Shown: piece after piece, positions 9,504 through 19,255 of the stretch
Layout: the number at the start of each line of letters is the position of its first letter
Position numbering within the stretch: the first letter of the stretch is position 1
Assembly: GCF_004798665.1 (NCBI RefSeq)
Contig: NZ_CP039292.1
Location: 2,976,001 to 3,040,000, forward strand
Length of the DNA: 64,000 nt
Reading direction: 5' to 3'
Source of the DNA: Actinomyces procaprae
Lineage (GTDB): Bacteria > Actinomycetota > Actinomycetes > Actinomycetales > Actinomycetaceae
Translations under genes and position numbers: made by a program
The notes under the pieces: generated by a model
What the model was told of the DNA's origin: nothing
What the model saw: only the letters and a program-made list of their open reading frames with translations
Database searches by the model: none

Positions 9504-10589
9504 ATTGGAGGCGGGGCGGGACTTGAGTTTGGCGGTGGCCTCATACAGGCCGTTGATGTAGGTGGCTCCCAGGGCGCGGTCGTACAGCGGGTAGCCGGGG
9601 CGGCCGGTTTCGCCCCAGATCATGCGGCCGTGGTCGGGGCGCATGTAGACGTCGGAGCAGGTGTCGTGGATGGCCTCGACGATGGCGGCCATGTCCAGGC
9701 TGCCGTCGGCGGACAGGTGCTGCGCCTCTTGGAAGTGCTTGGGGCCCAGGTGCTTGACATTGCGCACGTGGGCGGCGGCGATGCGGCCGCGCTCACCGAA
9801 TTCGCGGAAGATCGCGGGCACGTCGTTGTCCGGGTTGGAGCCGAGGGACCCGGAGCACACGCACAGGGAGTTGGCCGGGGAGTCGACCAGGCCCACGATG
9901 GCGTCCAGATCGTCCCGGTTCTTGCACACGCGCGGCAGGCCGAACAGGTCCCAGGCGGGGTCATCGGGGTGGACCGCCAGGCGGATGCCGACCCTTTCAC
10001 AGGTGGGGATGACGCCCTGAAGGAAGTAGCGGTAGTGCTCGCGCATTCGGGCGTGGTCGATGCCCGCGTACAGGGCGAGCACCTCCTCCAGCCGGCCCAG
10101 CCGCTCGGGCTCCCAACCGGGCAGGGTCAGACCGCCGGAGGCGCGCTCGGTCATGGCGACGATCTCGCGCGGTCCCATGCCCTCGACGTCGGCGTGGTTG
10201 TAGTACAGGCAGGTGGAGCCGTCCTCGTTGCGGTGGTACAACTCGGTGCGCAACCAGTCGAACACCGGCATGAAGTTGTAAATGACCACCTTGATGCCGA
10301 ACGCCGCCAGGTTCTCCAAGGTCTGGCAGTAGTTGGCGATGTAGGCGTCACGGCTGGGCAGTCCCAGCTTGATGTCCTCGTGGACATTGACGGACTCGAT
10401 CACCTCACACTCGAGGCCCTGGGCATGTACCCGATCCACCAGGGCGCCGATGTCCTCCCGGCTCCAGACCTCGCCCGCGGCGTACTGGTCCAACACCCCC
10501 ATGATGCCGGTCATGCCGGGTATCTGGCGCACATGCTCCAGGGGGATCGGGTCGTAGGCCTCCCCATACCAGCGGAAGGTCATCTTCAT
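9483..10589 (-). CDS. uxuA: Mannonate dehydratase
   Basis: This TIM-barrel metalloenzyme converts D-mannonate to 2-keto-3-deoxygluconate. The 368-aa protein shows the family features MKMTFRWYG at the start, [20 protein letters not shown] and [13 protein letters not shown] near the end, the last two carrying metal and catalytic residues. The ATG at 10589 overlaps the uxuB stop as ATGA. The C-terminal residues PRGRSK and the stop codon are encoded by a unit of the intergenic tandem repeat, which suggests the repeat replaced the original end of the gene. Confidence 0.95.
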   Translation of the reverse strand: MKMTFRWYGEAYDPIPLEHVRQIPGMTGIMGVLDQYAAGEVWSREDIGALVDRVHAQGLECEVIESVNVHEDIKLGLPSRDAYIANYCQTLENLAAFGIKVVIYNFMPVFDWLRTELYHRNEDGSTCLYYNHADVEGMGPREIVAMTERASGGLTLPGWEPERLGRLEEVLALYAGIDHARMREHYRYFLQGVIPTCERVGIRLAVHPDDPAWDLFGLPRVCKNRDDLDAIVGLVDSPANSLCVCSGSLGSNPDNDVPAIFREFGERGRIAAAHVRNVKHLGPKHFQEAQHLSADGSLDMAAIVEAIHDTCSDVYMRPDHGRMIWGETGRPGYPLYDRALGATYINGLYEATAKLKSRPASNPRGRSK

Positions 10590-12199
10590 GGCAGCATCTC
10601 CTCCTCGATGGTGGTGCGCACGGCGCCGGGGCCGACGAGTAGTCGCGCCAGCAGTGTCTCGATCTTGGCGGCCAGCGGGGTGGTATACAGGTCCAGGGCG
10701 AACAGGGTCGGGTCGGACAGGATGGGTAGCAGTGCGGCGTGGATGGCCGCGGCGTCGGCGCTCCCGCCCAGGCGCAGGTCGGCCACGTGGGCGTGCAGCT
10801 CCCCATAGCGCGGATCGGAGGACGGCGTGAAGGGCGCACCGTCGTCGGCAATGCCCGTCAGATAGCGGCACCACAGGGCGATCACCAGCGGGATGGCCGT
10901 CAGGCCGCCCAGGTCCAGGCCGCGTTCGCGGTAGCGCAGCAGGGTCTGTCCGAAGCGGATCGGCAGCTTCTGCGAGGTGTCCATGGCGATGCGGGCCGGG
11001 TCGTCGGGCAGGTAGGGGTTGGTGAAGCGGGTGCCCAGGACCTCGGTGAGGAAATCCGCGGGGGCGACGACGCCGGGATCGGAGACCACCGGCAGGCCCT
11101 CGTCCCAGCCCAGGCGGCTGACCAGCGCTTCCAGAGCCGGGTCGCGCATCTCCGCATCAATCGTGGGCATCCGCAGAAGGCAGCCGGCGACGGCGAGAGC
11201 CGTGTGCAGCGGGTTGAGGCAGGTGGCGACCTTCATGTTCTCGAACTCGTCGCACACCTCGCGTGCGACCACGTGCGCGCCGGCCTGCTCGAAGGGCGGG
11301 CGGTCGGCGGCGAAGGCGTCCTCGATGATCAGGTACTCGGTGGGTTCGGCGTTGACGAAGCCGGCCATCGCGGTGCGTCCACGGGTGGCCAGCGCCATGT
11401 CGGTGAAGCCGAGCCGGGCCAGGTCGTCACTGACGGCCGGGCTGGGTCGCGGAGTGATCTTGTCGATGACGGTGATGGGGAAGGCAACGCGGGTCGGGTC
11501 GGCCAGCCAGGCGAGGAAACTCTCCGACGCGGAGCCCGCCTCGACCCAGCCGCGGGCGACGACGGCGATCGCCTCGCGCAGCCGGTCGCCGTTGTGGCTG
11601 AAGTTGTCGCAGCTCATCAGGGTGATGGGGGCGCCGCCCGCCTCGTAGCGGGTCAGCAGAAGGGCCGCGAGCAGCGCCATGGCGTGGGACTGGTAACCGT
11701 GGGGATCGATGGCGACGGCGTCGGCGAGCTCTGGCAGGAGTCGGCCGGCGCCGTCGTGAACGGCGTAGCCCTTCTCGGTGATGGTCAGGGAGACGAGCGT
11801 GACCTCTGGATCGGCGGCGAGTGCGAACAGACGGGCGAGGTCGCCCTCGCGGCGGGTGACCAGGGCCTCGCACACCCCGGCGATGGCGCGCAGATCGCGA
11901 CCGCCGTCGGGGTTGAGCGTGACGCCGAGGGTGAGTAGGTCGTGGGCGCCGAGCCGGGCGTTGAAGCCGGCCGGGTCGGTGGTGACGACGGCGGTAATGG
12001 GCCAGTGGTGTCCGGCGGCGATGAGGTCGTCGGCGATACGGGCCAGGAAGACGCGGAAGATATTGCCGGCGCCCAGGTGGAGCCAGCGCGGACGGCGTCT
12101 CCCCGCGGCCTGCATGGCGGCGACGTCGAAGCCGGGCGTGACGACACCCGCGCACCGGAACGCGTCCCGATCCTGCAGACCCTCTATGGTCAGTTTCAT
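10586..12199 (-). CDS. uxuB: D-fructuronate reductase (mannonate oxidoreductase)
   Basis: This member of the mannitol dehydrogenase family reduces fructuronate to mannonate with NADH. The 537-aa length is slightly above the usual 480-500. The N-terminal Rossmann motif is [13 protein letters not shown], and the family motif [15 protein letters not shown] and the catalytic segment [14 protein letters not shown] are present. I start at the ATG at 12199 where family similarity begins; the open frame extends upstream without support. The gene overlaps uxuA (ATGA) and is divergent from uidA, so glucuronide hydrolysis and the downstream oxidoreduction share one control region. Confidence 0.93.
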   Translation of the reverse strand: MKLTIEGLQDRDAFRCAGVVTPGFDVAAMQAAGRRRPRWLHLGAGNIFRVFLARIADDLIAAGHHWPITAVVTTDPAGFNARLGAHDLLTLGVTLNPDGGRDLRAIAGVCEALVTRREGDLARLFALAADPEVTLVSLTITEKGYAVHDGAGRLLPELADAVAIDPHGYQSHAMALLAALLLTRYEAGGAPITLMSCDNFSHNGDRLREAIAVVARGWVEAGSASESFLAWLADPTRVAFPITVIDKITPRPSPAVSDDLARLGFTDMALATRGRTAMAGFVNAEPTEYLIIEDAFAADRPPFEQAGAHVVAREVCDEFENMKVATCLNPLHTALAVAGCLLRMPTIDAEMRDPALEALVSRLGWDEGLPVVSDPGVVAPADFLTEVLGTRFTNPYLPDDPARIAMDTSQKLPIRFGQTLLRYRERGLDLGGLTAIPLVIALWCRYLTGIADDGAPFTPSSDPRYGELHAHVADLRLGGSADAAAIHAALLPILSDPTLFALDLYTTPLAAKIETLLARLLVGPGAVRTTIEEEMLP

Positions 12200-12642
12200 G
12201 GGCGGATCGGCTCCTTTGCTGCGGACGCTGCTGAAAGCAGATTCTCTCCCGGACGGCAGCGACACCCCCAGTTGCCACGAGTTGTCAAAGACCACCCGAC
12301 CGCCGTGAAGCCCTCCGGAGCCCGGGAGGCGTGCTACCGCCCCTCTGCTACGAGATTTGTGCTCTGCTGTGCGCCTATTTGCCGCACACCAGGGCGCAAG
12401 AGCTCGAAACAGATGGCAAGAGCGCGCAGTAGGCGCTGGAGCAGGAAGTGCGTTCGAGCACGGACGCCGTCGGCTGCGCATTCGTCCTCTGCTTCAAGTG
12501 GCAACAAACGGCAACTCGTCGGCGGATCAGGGACTAAGTTGTGGGATGGCAATGTAGTTCACCACACACGCTCCCGCAGAATCCACGCTCCACGACGGCG
12601 CGGTGGAGCAGGCCTCTGCGGGCGACAGACAAGGGAGCCCGC
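12200..12642. promoter_or_regulatory. Divergent uxuB/uidA control region with paired hexamer repeats
   Basis: No gene is visible in these 443 bases. Near uxuB, GTTGCC (12271) and GTTGTC (12281) are spaced exactly 10 bases apart. Near uidA, GGCAAC occurs at 12500 and 12510 with the same spacing in the opposite orientation. The 10-base spacing puts both hexamers on one face of the helix, and the mirrored pairs, about 230 bases apart, could allow looping by one regulator, perhaps the LacI protein encoded at 14530. Confidence 0.4.
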
Positions 12643-14460
12643 ATGCTGTCCGTACGCAATTCCGCCTCGCGCACAGTCGTGTCCCTCGACGGGGTGTGGC
12701 GCTTCCAGCTCGACCCGGAGGACCATGGTCAGGCCGAGTGCTGGTTCGCCACACCCCTGCCCGCACCGCGCCCCATGCCGGTGCCCGCCTCCTACAACGA
12801 CATCACCATCGCCCCCGAGGTCCACGACCACGTGGGTCCTGCATGGTACGAGCGCGAGGCCGTCGCCCCGCACAATCTGGGCGAGGACCGACTGGTTCTA
12901 CGTTTCGGCTCTGTCACCCATGACGCGCGCGTGTGGGTCGACGGCGTCGAGGTTGCCCAGCACACGGGCGGTTACCTTCCTTTCGAGGCCGACATCACCG
13001 ACTATGTGACGGCTGGGCGCGACTTCCGCATCACCGTGCGCGTGGACAACCGACTGTCCTGGCAGTCCATCCCCGTGGGCTTCCTCACGGAGGACGCCCA
13101 GGGACGCACCGTGCAGCGTTACTTCCACGACTTCTTCAACTACGCGGGCATCCACCGCTCGGTCGTGCTTTATACCCGGCCGCGGATCGCCGTCACCGAC
13201 GTCACCATCGTCACCGACTACGCCACCGGCCCCGAGGGCACCGCCGGACGCGTCACCTACACCGTTGAGGCGGAGGGCGCCGAGCACATCCACGTCGTCG
13301 TCAAGGACGCCGCCGGTGCGGAGGTCGCCCATGCCGAAGGCGCCGCCGGGACGCTCACCATCGACAACGTCAACCTATGGCAGCCCGGTTCCGGCTACCT
13401 GTACACGCTGGAGGTGCACGCCCGCGGCTCCGCGGACGGCGGCGCGGGTGAGGACGTCTACCCGCAGCGCTTCGGCGTGCGCACCGTGACGGTGCGCGAC
13501 TCGCAGTTCCTCATCAACGGGGAGCCGTTCTACTTCCGCGGCTACGGCCGCCACGAGGACAACCTGGTCCGGGGCAAGGGGCACGATCCCGCGCTCATGG
13601 TCCATGACTTCGAGCTGATGGAGTGGCAGGGCGCGAACTCCTTCCGCACCTCCCACTATCCCTACGCCGAGGAGGTCATGGACTACGCCGATGAACGCGG
13701 CTTCGTGGTGATCGACGAAACGGCGGCGGTCGGACTTAACACGGCCATCATCGGCGGCTTCTTCGGGGGCGATCCGATTCCCTTGTTCAGCGAGGACCAC
13801 GTGAACGCACATACGCAGGCGGCTCACGCCGACCACATCCGCGAGTTGATGGCCCGGGACAAGAATCACCCGTGCGTAGTGCTGTGGTCGCTGGCCAACG
13901 AGCCGGAGAGCAACACCGAGGCCTCATTGCGATACTTCGAGCCTCTGGCCGCCGCGGCCCGGGAAGCGGACCCGACCCGACCGGTCGGCTATGTCAATGT
14001 GATGATGGGACATCCCGCCCAGGAGCGGGTGGTTGACCTGTTCGACGTAGTCATGCTCAACCGTTACTACGGCTGGTACGTGAACAACGGCGACCTGCCG
14101 GCCGCCGAGGCGGGACTGCGAGCGGAGATCGACGCCTGGATCGAGCGGGCACCGGGCAAGCCGATCCTGTTCACCGAGTATGGGGCCGACACGCTGTCCG
14201 GCATGCGGGATCTGCTGCGCCGCCCGTGGTCCGAGGAGTTTCAGGTGGACCTGCTGGCCATGTACCACCGCGTCTTCGACGCCTACCCGCAGATCGTGGG
14301 TGAGCAGATGTGGAATTTCGCCGACTTCCAGACCGGGACCGGCACCACTCGAGTCGGCGGCAACAAGAAGGGCATGTTCTCCCGGTCACGCGAGCCCAAG
14401 CAGAATGCCTTCGTGGTGCGAGACCGTTGGCTGGGCAAGCGGCGCAGCCACGAGTGTTGA
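12643..14460 (+). CDS. uidA: Beta-glucuronidase (GH2)
   Basis: This GH2 enzyme hydrolyses beta-D-glucuronides to free glucuronate. The 605-aa protein follows the family layout: jelly-roll sugar-binding domain (about 1-180), immunoglobulin-like domain (about 180-270) and TIM barrel. The acid/base Glu420 lies in SLANEPES and the nucleophile Glu512 in FTEYGAD; the N-K motif (GGNKKGMF) that recognises the uronate carboxylate is present. There is no signal peptide, so it acts in the cytoplasm on imported glucuronides. The start is the ATG at 12643 with AAGGGA upstream. It heads a plus-strand group with a LacI regulator and uxaC. Confidence 0.95.
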   Translation: MLSVRNSASRTVVSLDGVWRFQLDPEDHGQAECWFATPLPAPRPMPVPASYNDITIAPEVHDHVGPAWYEREAVAPHNLGEDRLVLRFGSVTHDARVWVDGVEVAQHTGGYLPFEADITDYVTAGRDFRITVRVDNRLSWQSIPVGFLTEDAQGRTVQRYFHDFFNYAGIHRSVVLYTRPRIAVTDVTIVTDYATGPEGTAGRVTYTVEAEGAEHIHVVVKDAAGAEVAHAEGAAGTLTIDNVNLWQPGSGYLYTLEVHARGSADGGAGEDVYPQRFGVRTVTVRDSQFLINGEPFYFRGYGRHEDNLVRGKGHDPALMVHDFELMEWQGANSFRTSHYPYAEEVMDYADERGFVVIDETAAVGLNTAIIGGFFGGDPIPLFSEDHVNAHTQAAHADHIRELMARDKNHPCVVLWSLANEPESNTEASLRYFEPLAAAAREADPTRPVGYVNVMMGHPAQERVVDLFDVVMLNRYYGWYVNNGDLPAAEAGLRAEIDAWIERAPGKPILFTEYGADTLSGMRDLLRRPWSEEFQVDLLAMYHRVFDAYPQIVGEQMWNFADFQTGTGTTRVGGNKKGMFSRSREPKQNAFVVRDRWLGKRRSHEC

Positions 14461-14529
14461 CCCGCTCACTCGCTTCGGACGCCCGGCCGCGACAACGCAG
14501 CACCGCCCGCCACTCGGAAAAGAGCACGA

Positions 14530-15642
14530 TTGCCAGCCACAGTCTCGGATGACGACACCACCGCCTTAGCCGACGTCGACAATGCCTCGACGCGTCCACA
14601 GGGCGCAGAGGAGCGCGGGCGCGACAAGCCCATCACGATCTACGACATCGCCGCCGCGGCCGGGGTTGCGCCATCGACCGTGTCCCGCGCGCTGACCCGC
14701 CCCGGCCGGGTGTCCACCGAGACCGCCGACCGCATCCATGCCGTCGCCGAACAGTTGGGCTACAAGCGCACTCGGCCCCGCCGTCCCGCCGACTCCGCGG
14801 AGGAAACCTATGTGATCGCGCTGGCGATCGCCGACGTCGGCAACCCCTTCTTCAGCCGGGTCATGATCGGCCTGCAGGAGTCGGCGCGCACCAACGGGTA
14901 CACGGTGCTGCTGGTCGATTCCCGGGAGAACGCCGCCGAGGAGAGGGCCGCCATCGGGAAGGTACTGCACCTCATCGACGGGATCGTCCTGGCCTCCTCC
15001 CGCATGAGCAACTCGGCGATCCAACAGTTCAACCGGGCCGTGCCCGTGGTGTCGCTGAACCGGCAGGTTCCCGGCGTCACCTCGATCCTGTCGGACTCCG
15101 TACAGGGGATGCGCGCCGTCGTCGAGCACCTGGCCGCCCACGGGCACCGCGAACTGACCTACCTGGCGGGGCCGCCGGACTCATGGTCCAACGGCACTCG
15201 CTGGGAGGGGCTGACCCGCGCCTGCCATGCCCTCGGCCTGCGCCCGCGCCGGATCGGGCCCTTCTCCCCCACCATCGGCGGTGGACTGCACGCCTTGGAG
15301 ACGTGGGGCCGCCACCCGACCAGTGCCGTTGTCGGCTACAACGACCTCCTGGCGATCGGCTTCATGAAAGCGGCGGTCGCTCGCGGCCTGCGCGTGCCCG
15401 AGGATGTATCGATCATCGGCGTGGACAACGTGGACCTGTCCGCCCTGACCAACCCGGGGCTCACCTCCCTGGCGGCCGGGTCGCGGCGGCTGGGCATGCG
15501 GGCGGCGACGGCGATCGTCGGGCACCTGCGCCACCGGTCCCAGCCGCAGCCGGCGGTCACCATGCTGGAGATGTCCCTGCAGGAGCGGGAAAGCGTCGGG
15601 CCGGCGCCCGTGGCGCCACCCGTCCTGCCGCCCATCACCTAA
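14530..15642 (+). CDS. LacI-family regulator, probably of glucuronide/hexuronate genes
   Basis: This is a 370-aa LacI-type repressor with an acidic leader of about 35 residues before the HTH (TIYDIAAAAGVAPSTVSRAL). The start is TTG at 14530, preceded by GGAAAAG; no ATG or GTG lies before the HTH in this frame. It sits between uidA and uxaC on the same strand, 69 bases after uidA, which makes a role in sensing a glucuronide or a pathway intermediate likely. The C-terminal 20 residues are Pro-rich. Confidence 0.87.
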   Translation: MPATVSDDDTTALADVDNASTRPQGAEERGRDKPITIYDIAAAAGVAPSTVSRALTRPGRVSTETADRIHAVAEQLGYKRTRPRRPADSAEETYVIALAIADVGNPFFSRVMIGLQESARTNGYTVLLVDSRENAAEERAAIGKVLHLIDGIVLASSRMSNSAIQQFNRAVPVVSLNRQVPGVTSILSDSVQGMRAVVEHLAAHGHRELTYLAGPPDSWSNGTRWEGLTRACHALGLRPRRIGPFSPTIGGGLHALETWGRHPTSAVVGYNDLLAIGFMKAAVARGLRVPEDVSIIGVDNVDLSALTNPGLTSLAAGSRRLGMRAATAIVGHLRHRSQPQPAVTMLEMSLQERESVGPAPVAPPVLPPIT

Positions 15643-15753
15643 GCGCGGCCTCCCCCGCCCGACGACGGCGCCCCGTTGCGGGAGCAGCCCGTAACCGACA
15701 TCGTCGTCGACCGCCATGCCCCAGTATCAGCACCAGTTACCAAGGAGACCACC

Positions 15754-17184
15754 GTGTCCGCCCCAGTCCAGCCACTGGCCCTTAACCCCGACCGGCTGCT
15801 GCCCGCCGACCCGGCCACCCGCGCGGTGGCCCGCGAACTCCTGGCGGAGGTGGCCGACACGCCGATCATCTCCCCGCACGGGCACGTCCCACCCGAGTGG
15901 CTGGCCCAGGACGTCTCCTTCGCCGACCCCACCAGCCTGTTGCTCACTCCGGACCACTACACCAACCGTTTGCTGCACTCCCTGGGCGGGGTGGAACTGG
16001 AGCAACTGGGTGTCCCGGTGGGCAGTGAGCTGAGCGCGCAGCAGTCTCGGGCGGCGTTCCGGCTGCTGTGCGAGCACTGGCACCTGCTGGCCGGTACCCC
16101 GGTACAGACCTGGTTCACCGAGGTCTTCCACGACGTCTTCGGGGTGCGGGTGCGGCCATCGGCAGCGACCGCGGACGCCATTTATGACCAGATCGATGCC
16201 GCCCTGCACACGCCGCAGTTCACGGCCCGCGCCCTGTACGAGCGCTTCAACATCGCCGTGCTGGCGACGACGGACGATCCCTGCTCGGACTTGGCCGCCC
16301 ACCGCGCCCTGGCCGCCGACTCGGATTGGAACGGCCGGGTGATCCCGACGTTCCGCCCCGACGCCTACCTGGAGCCGGCCCGGCCCGGCTGGCGGGAGTT
16401 GACCAAGGCGCTGGGGCGGGCCGCCGACCAGGACGTCTCCACCTACGCGGGCCACGTGGAGGCGATGCGGCGCCGACGGGCCTTCTTCAAGGCCTGCGGC
16501 GCGGTCTCCTCCGACCACTCGCATGCGGATGCGGGCACACAGCGGCTGGAGGACGCGGAGGCGGAGGTGCTGTACGCGCGCGCCCTGGCGGGACGGATCG
16601 ACTCCGCCGACGCCGCCCGGCTGCGTCGCCACATGGTGAACGACCAGGCCCGGCTGGCGGTGGACGACGGGTTGGTGATGACGCTGCACCCGGCCGTGTA
16701 TCGCAACCACGACTCCGGGGCGCTGGCCCGGTACGGTGCTGACGTGGGCGGGGACATCCCCACGGCGGTGGAGTTCACGCGTGCCCTGCAGCCGCTGCTG
16801 GACGCCTACGGCAACGCCGACGGCTTCCACCTGATCCCCTTCACCATGGATGAGACGGTCTACTCCCGGGAACTGGCGCCGCTGGCCGGATGGTACCGGG
16901 CCGTGTACGTGGGGGTGCCGTGGTGGTTCATCGACGAGCCCGACGCGATCATCCGCTTTCGGGAGGCGACGACGGGCTCGGCGACCTTCTACAAGACCTC
17001 CGGCTTCATCGACGACACCCGGGCCTTCTGCTCGATCCCTGCCCGGCACGGCATTGCACGGCGCTGCGACGCCGGTTTCCTGGCGCGGCTGGTGGTCGAG
17101 CACCGGCTCGGCCTGGATGAGGCGGCGGCCGTGGCCCGCGACCTGGTCGACGCGATCCCCCGCCGCGCCTTCAAGCTCGACTGA
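15754..17184 (+). CDS. uxaC: Glucuronate isomerase
   Basis: This amidohydrolase-superfamily enzyme isomerises D-glucuronate to D-fructuronate (and galacturonate to tagaturonate in many bacteria). The 476-aa protein has the metal-binding SPHGHVPPEWL motif near residue 36, the family motif AVSSDHSHAD and a C-terminal RRCDAGFLARLV segment. I start at GTG 15754 because AAGGAG lies 6 bases upstream; the open frame begins 26 codons earlier without a binding site. Together with uidA, uxuB, uxuA, kdgK and eda it makes the hexuronate pathway complete inside 10 kb. Confidence 0.94.
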   Translation: MSAPVQPLALNPDRLLPADPATRAVARELLAEVADTPIISPHGHVPPEWLAQDVSFADPTSLLLTPDHYTNRLLHSLGGVELEQLGVPVGSELSAQQSRAAFRLLCEHWHLLAGTPVQTWFTEVFHDVFGVRVRPSAATADAIYDQIDAALHTPQFTARALYERFNIAVLATTDDPCSDLAAHRALAADSDWNGRVIPTFRPDAYLEPARPGWRELTKALGRAADQDVSTYAGHVEAMRRRRAFFKACGAVSSDHSHADAGTQRLEDAEAEVLYARALAGRIDSADAARLRRHMVNDQARLAVDDGLVMTLHPAVYRNHDSGALARYGADVGGDIPTAVEFTRALQPLLDAYGNADGFHLIPFTMDETVYSRELAPLAGWYRAVYVGVPWWFIDEPDAIIRFREATTGSATFYKTSGFIDDTRAFCSIPARHGIARRCDAGFLARLVVEHRLGLDEAAAVARDLVDAIPRRAFKLD

Positions 17185-17198
17185 GGCGACCGTCCCGG

Positions 17199-19199
17199 TC
17201 ACAGCGCCAGGGCTCCGCCCTCCCGCTGGAACACCGGAATGTACTCCTGCGGGGCGTCCGTCTCAATGGTGACGCCACCTTCGAATGTGAGCCCTGAGTG
17301 GATCTCCGTCCACCGGGCTCCGGCCGGCAGATACACCGGCCTGCTGGTGACGCCGGGCTCCGTCACCGGCGCCACCAGCAGATCCGACCCCAGGAGGAAT
17401 TCGTCCTCAACGTCCCAGGCGGCGGGGTCCCGTGGGAAGTCCAGGAACAGCGTCCGCATCGCGGGCATGCCGGTGGCCGACGCCTCCGCCATGACCTCGG
17501 CGATGTAGGGGCGCAGCCGTTCACGCAGCTCCATGTGGGTCCGAGCGATCTCCAGGCAGCGCTCCCCATAACTCCACACCTCATTCGGACCGCCGCTGAT
17601 GGGCGAGCCCAGTTCGCCACGCGGCTCGCGGTGCCCGTGGAGCCGGAACAGGGGACAGAAGGTGCCGTAGGCGAACCAGCGGGCGTACAGCTCACGGTAG
17701 GCCTCGTCGTCGGGGTCTCCGCCGTGGAAGCCGCCAATGTCGGTGGTCCACCAGGGGATGCCGGAGATGCCGATGCTCAGACCGGCCCGCACCTGGGTGG
17801 CCAGAGACTCCCAGGTCGGCGGGATGTCACCGGACCACACCGCCGCACCGTACTTGGCCTGGCCCGCCCAAGCCGAGCGGCACAGCAGCACGGTGTCGCC
17901 TCCCCCGGAGGCGTGGTGGCCCTCGTGGAACAGGCGGGCATTGTCCCGCGGGTAGATATTGGCGACGGCGGCCCCGGGGCCGGCATGGAAGGACAGGTTC
18001 TTCGGGTGCCCGGGATTGAGTTCAGGCTCGCAGGCGTCCAGCCACCACACCCGTACGCCGACGTCGAAGTAGTTCCGCTTCACCGTCTCCCAGACGAACC
18101 GCCTGGTGCGCGGATTGGTGGGATCGTAGAAGGCCACCGGCAGGGAACGGGGCATCTGCTTGTCGTGGATGTCTTGATGGAACTCCACGCCCTGATCACT
18201 GCCGACCAGCAGGCCGCGGCTGCTCATCTCCTCATAGTTCTCCGATAGCGGTGAGACGGTGGGCCAGATCGACACCATCAGCTTGACGCCGAGCTCATCC
18301 AGCTCCCGCATCATGGCGGCCGGGTCGGGATACTCCGCCGGGTCGAAGCGGTAATCACCCATGGCGGTCCAGTGGAAGAAGTCGGTGACGATCACCGACA
18401 GCGGCAGTCCGCGACGCCGATACTCGCGCGCCACCTGAAGGATCTCCTCCTGACTGCGGTAACGGAGCTTGCACTGCCAGAAGCCGGAGGCCCAGTCGGG
18501 CAGTTGCGGGGCGTGCCCGACGGCGTCGGCGTAGTGGGAGACGATCTGCGCCGGACTGTCCCCCGCGGTCACCCAGTAATCCAGGGCGGGGGCGGCATCG
18601 GCGACCCAGCGGGTGCCGTTCTCCGCGAACTCGACCCGGCCGACGGCGGGGTTGTTCCACAGGAATCCGTAGCCGCGGCTGGACAGGTAGAAGGGGATGT
18701 TCACCTCGGTGTTGCGCTGAACGAGGTCCAGTACCAGCCCCTTGTGGTCCAGGCGGCCGTGCTGGTGCTGGCCCAGGCCGTAGATGCGCTCGCCCGCATA
18801 GGCCTTGAAACGCTGGTGGATCTCATACAGTCCCGACCGCTGCCCGTAGAAGACGTGCGCGCCCGGCCACCAGAAGTGCTCGCGGTCCTCGGCCAGCAGC
18901 TCAGAGCCGTCGTCGGTCCGGTGGAAGCTCAGCATCACCGCGGGCTTGCCGTCGCCGGAGTCGAGCCGGGCCCGAACCGTGATCTCGCCCGCCACCAAGG
19001 TGACCACGTCCCCCTCGCGGCTCACCCGGCAGCCGGGGGCTGCCGGTGGGAGCGCGTCCAGGGCGCCGACGTCGTCGGTGGGGATGCGGTGCTGCGCGGC
19101 GCGTACCCGCACCGAGTCGCGCCCCCATTGTTCGACGCGAAGCACCTCATGCTCGTGACGCACTTCGAAGCCGTTGTCGATTGGCGAATAGTCCAGCAT
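17199..19199 (-). CDS. GH31 glycosidase, probable alpha-xylosidase
   Basis: This is a 666-aa GH31 family enzyme that would release terminal alpha-xylose (or alpha-glucose) from oligosaccharides. The nucleophile is Asp388 in WWLDACEPEL, and the acid/base Asp458 is in AVWSGDIPPTW. The WLDACEPE form, with Cys-Glu-Pro after the nucleophile, resembles xyloglucan alpha-xylosidases rather than YicI. It has no signal peptide and so acts on imported oligosaccharides. The ATG at 19199 has AGGAGAAAG. It is the last gene of an operon with two permeases and a binding protein. The exact substrate is inferred from family and context only. Confidence 0.82.
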   Translation of the reverse strand: MLDYSPIDNGFEVRHEHEVLRVEQWGRDSVRVRAAQHRIPTDDVGALDALPPAAPGCRVSREGDVVTLVAGEITVRARLDSGDGKPAVMLSFHRTDDGSELLAEDREHFWWPGAHVFYGQRSGLYEIHQRFKAYAGERIYGLGQHQHGRLDHKGLVLDLVQRNTEVNIPFYLSSRGYGFLWNNPAVGRVEFAENGTRWVADAAPALDYWVTAGDSPAQIVSHYADAVGHAPQLPDWASGFWQCKLRYRSQEEILQVAREYRRRGLPLSVIVTDFFHWTAMGDYRFDPAEYPDPAAMMRELDELGVKLMVSIWPTVSPLSENYEEMSSRGLLVGSDQGVEFHQDIHDKQMPRSLPVAFYDPTNPRTRRFVWETVKRNYFDVGVRVWWLDACEPELNPGHPKNLSFHAGPGAAVANIYPRDNARLFHEGHHASGGGDTVLLCRSAWAGQAKYGAAVWSGDIPPTWESLATQVRAGLSIGISGIPWWTTDIGGFHGGDPDDEAYRELYARWFAYGTFCPLFRLHGHREPRGELGSPISGGPNEVWSYGERCLEIARTHMELRERLRPYIAEVMAEASATGMPAMRTLFLDFPRDPAAWDVEDEFLLGSDLLVAPVTEPGVTSRPVYLPAGARWTEIHSGLTFEGGVTIETDAPQEYIPVFQREGGALAL

Positions 19200-19255
19200 T
19201 TCTTTCTCCTAATGTCATTGAAAAGGGGGGTCTTGAATGAAATGAGTGGTTCGGC

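Noticed and set aside
12334..12552. Small regulator or tRNA between uxuB and uidA
   Set aside because: No cloverleaf with a TTCGANNC loop could be built and the open frames lack initiation signals.
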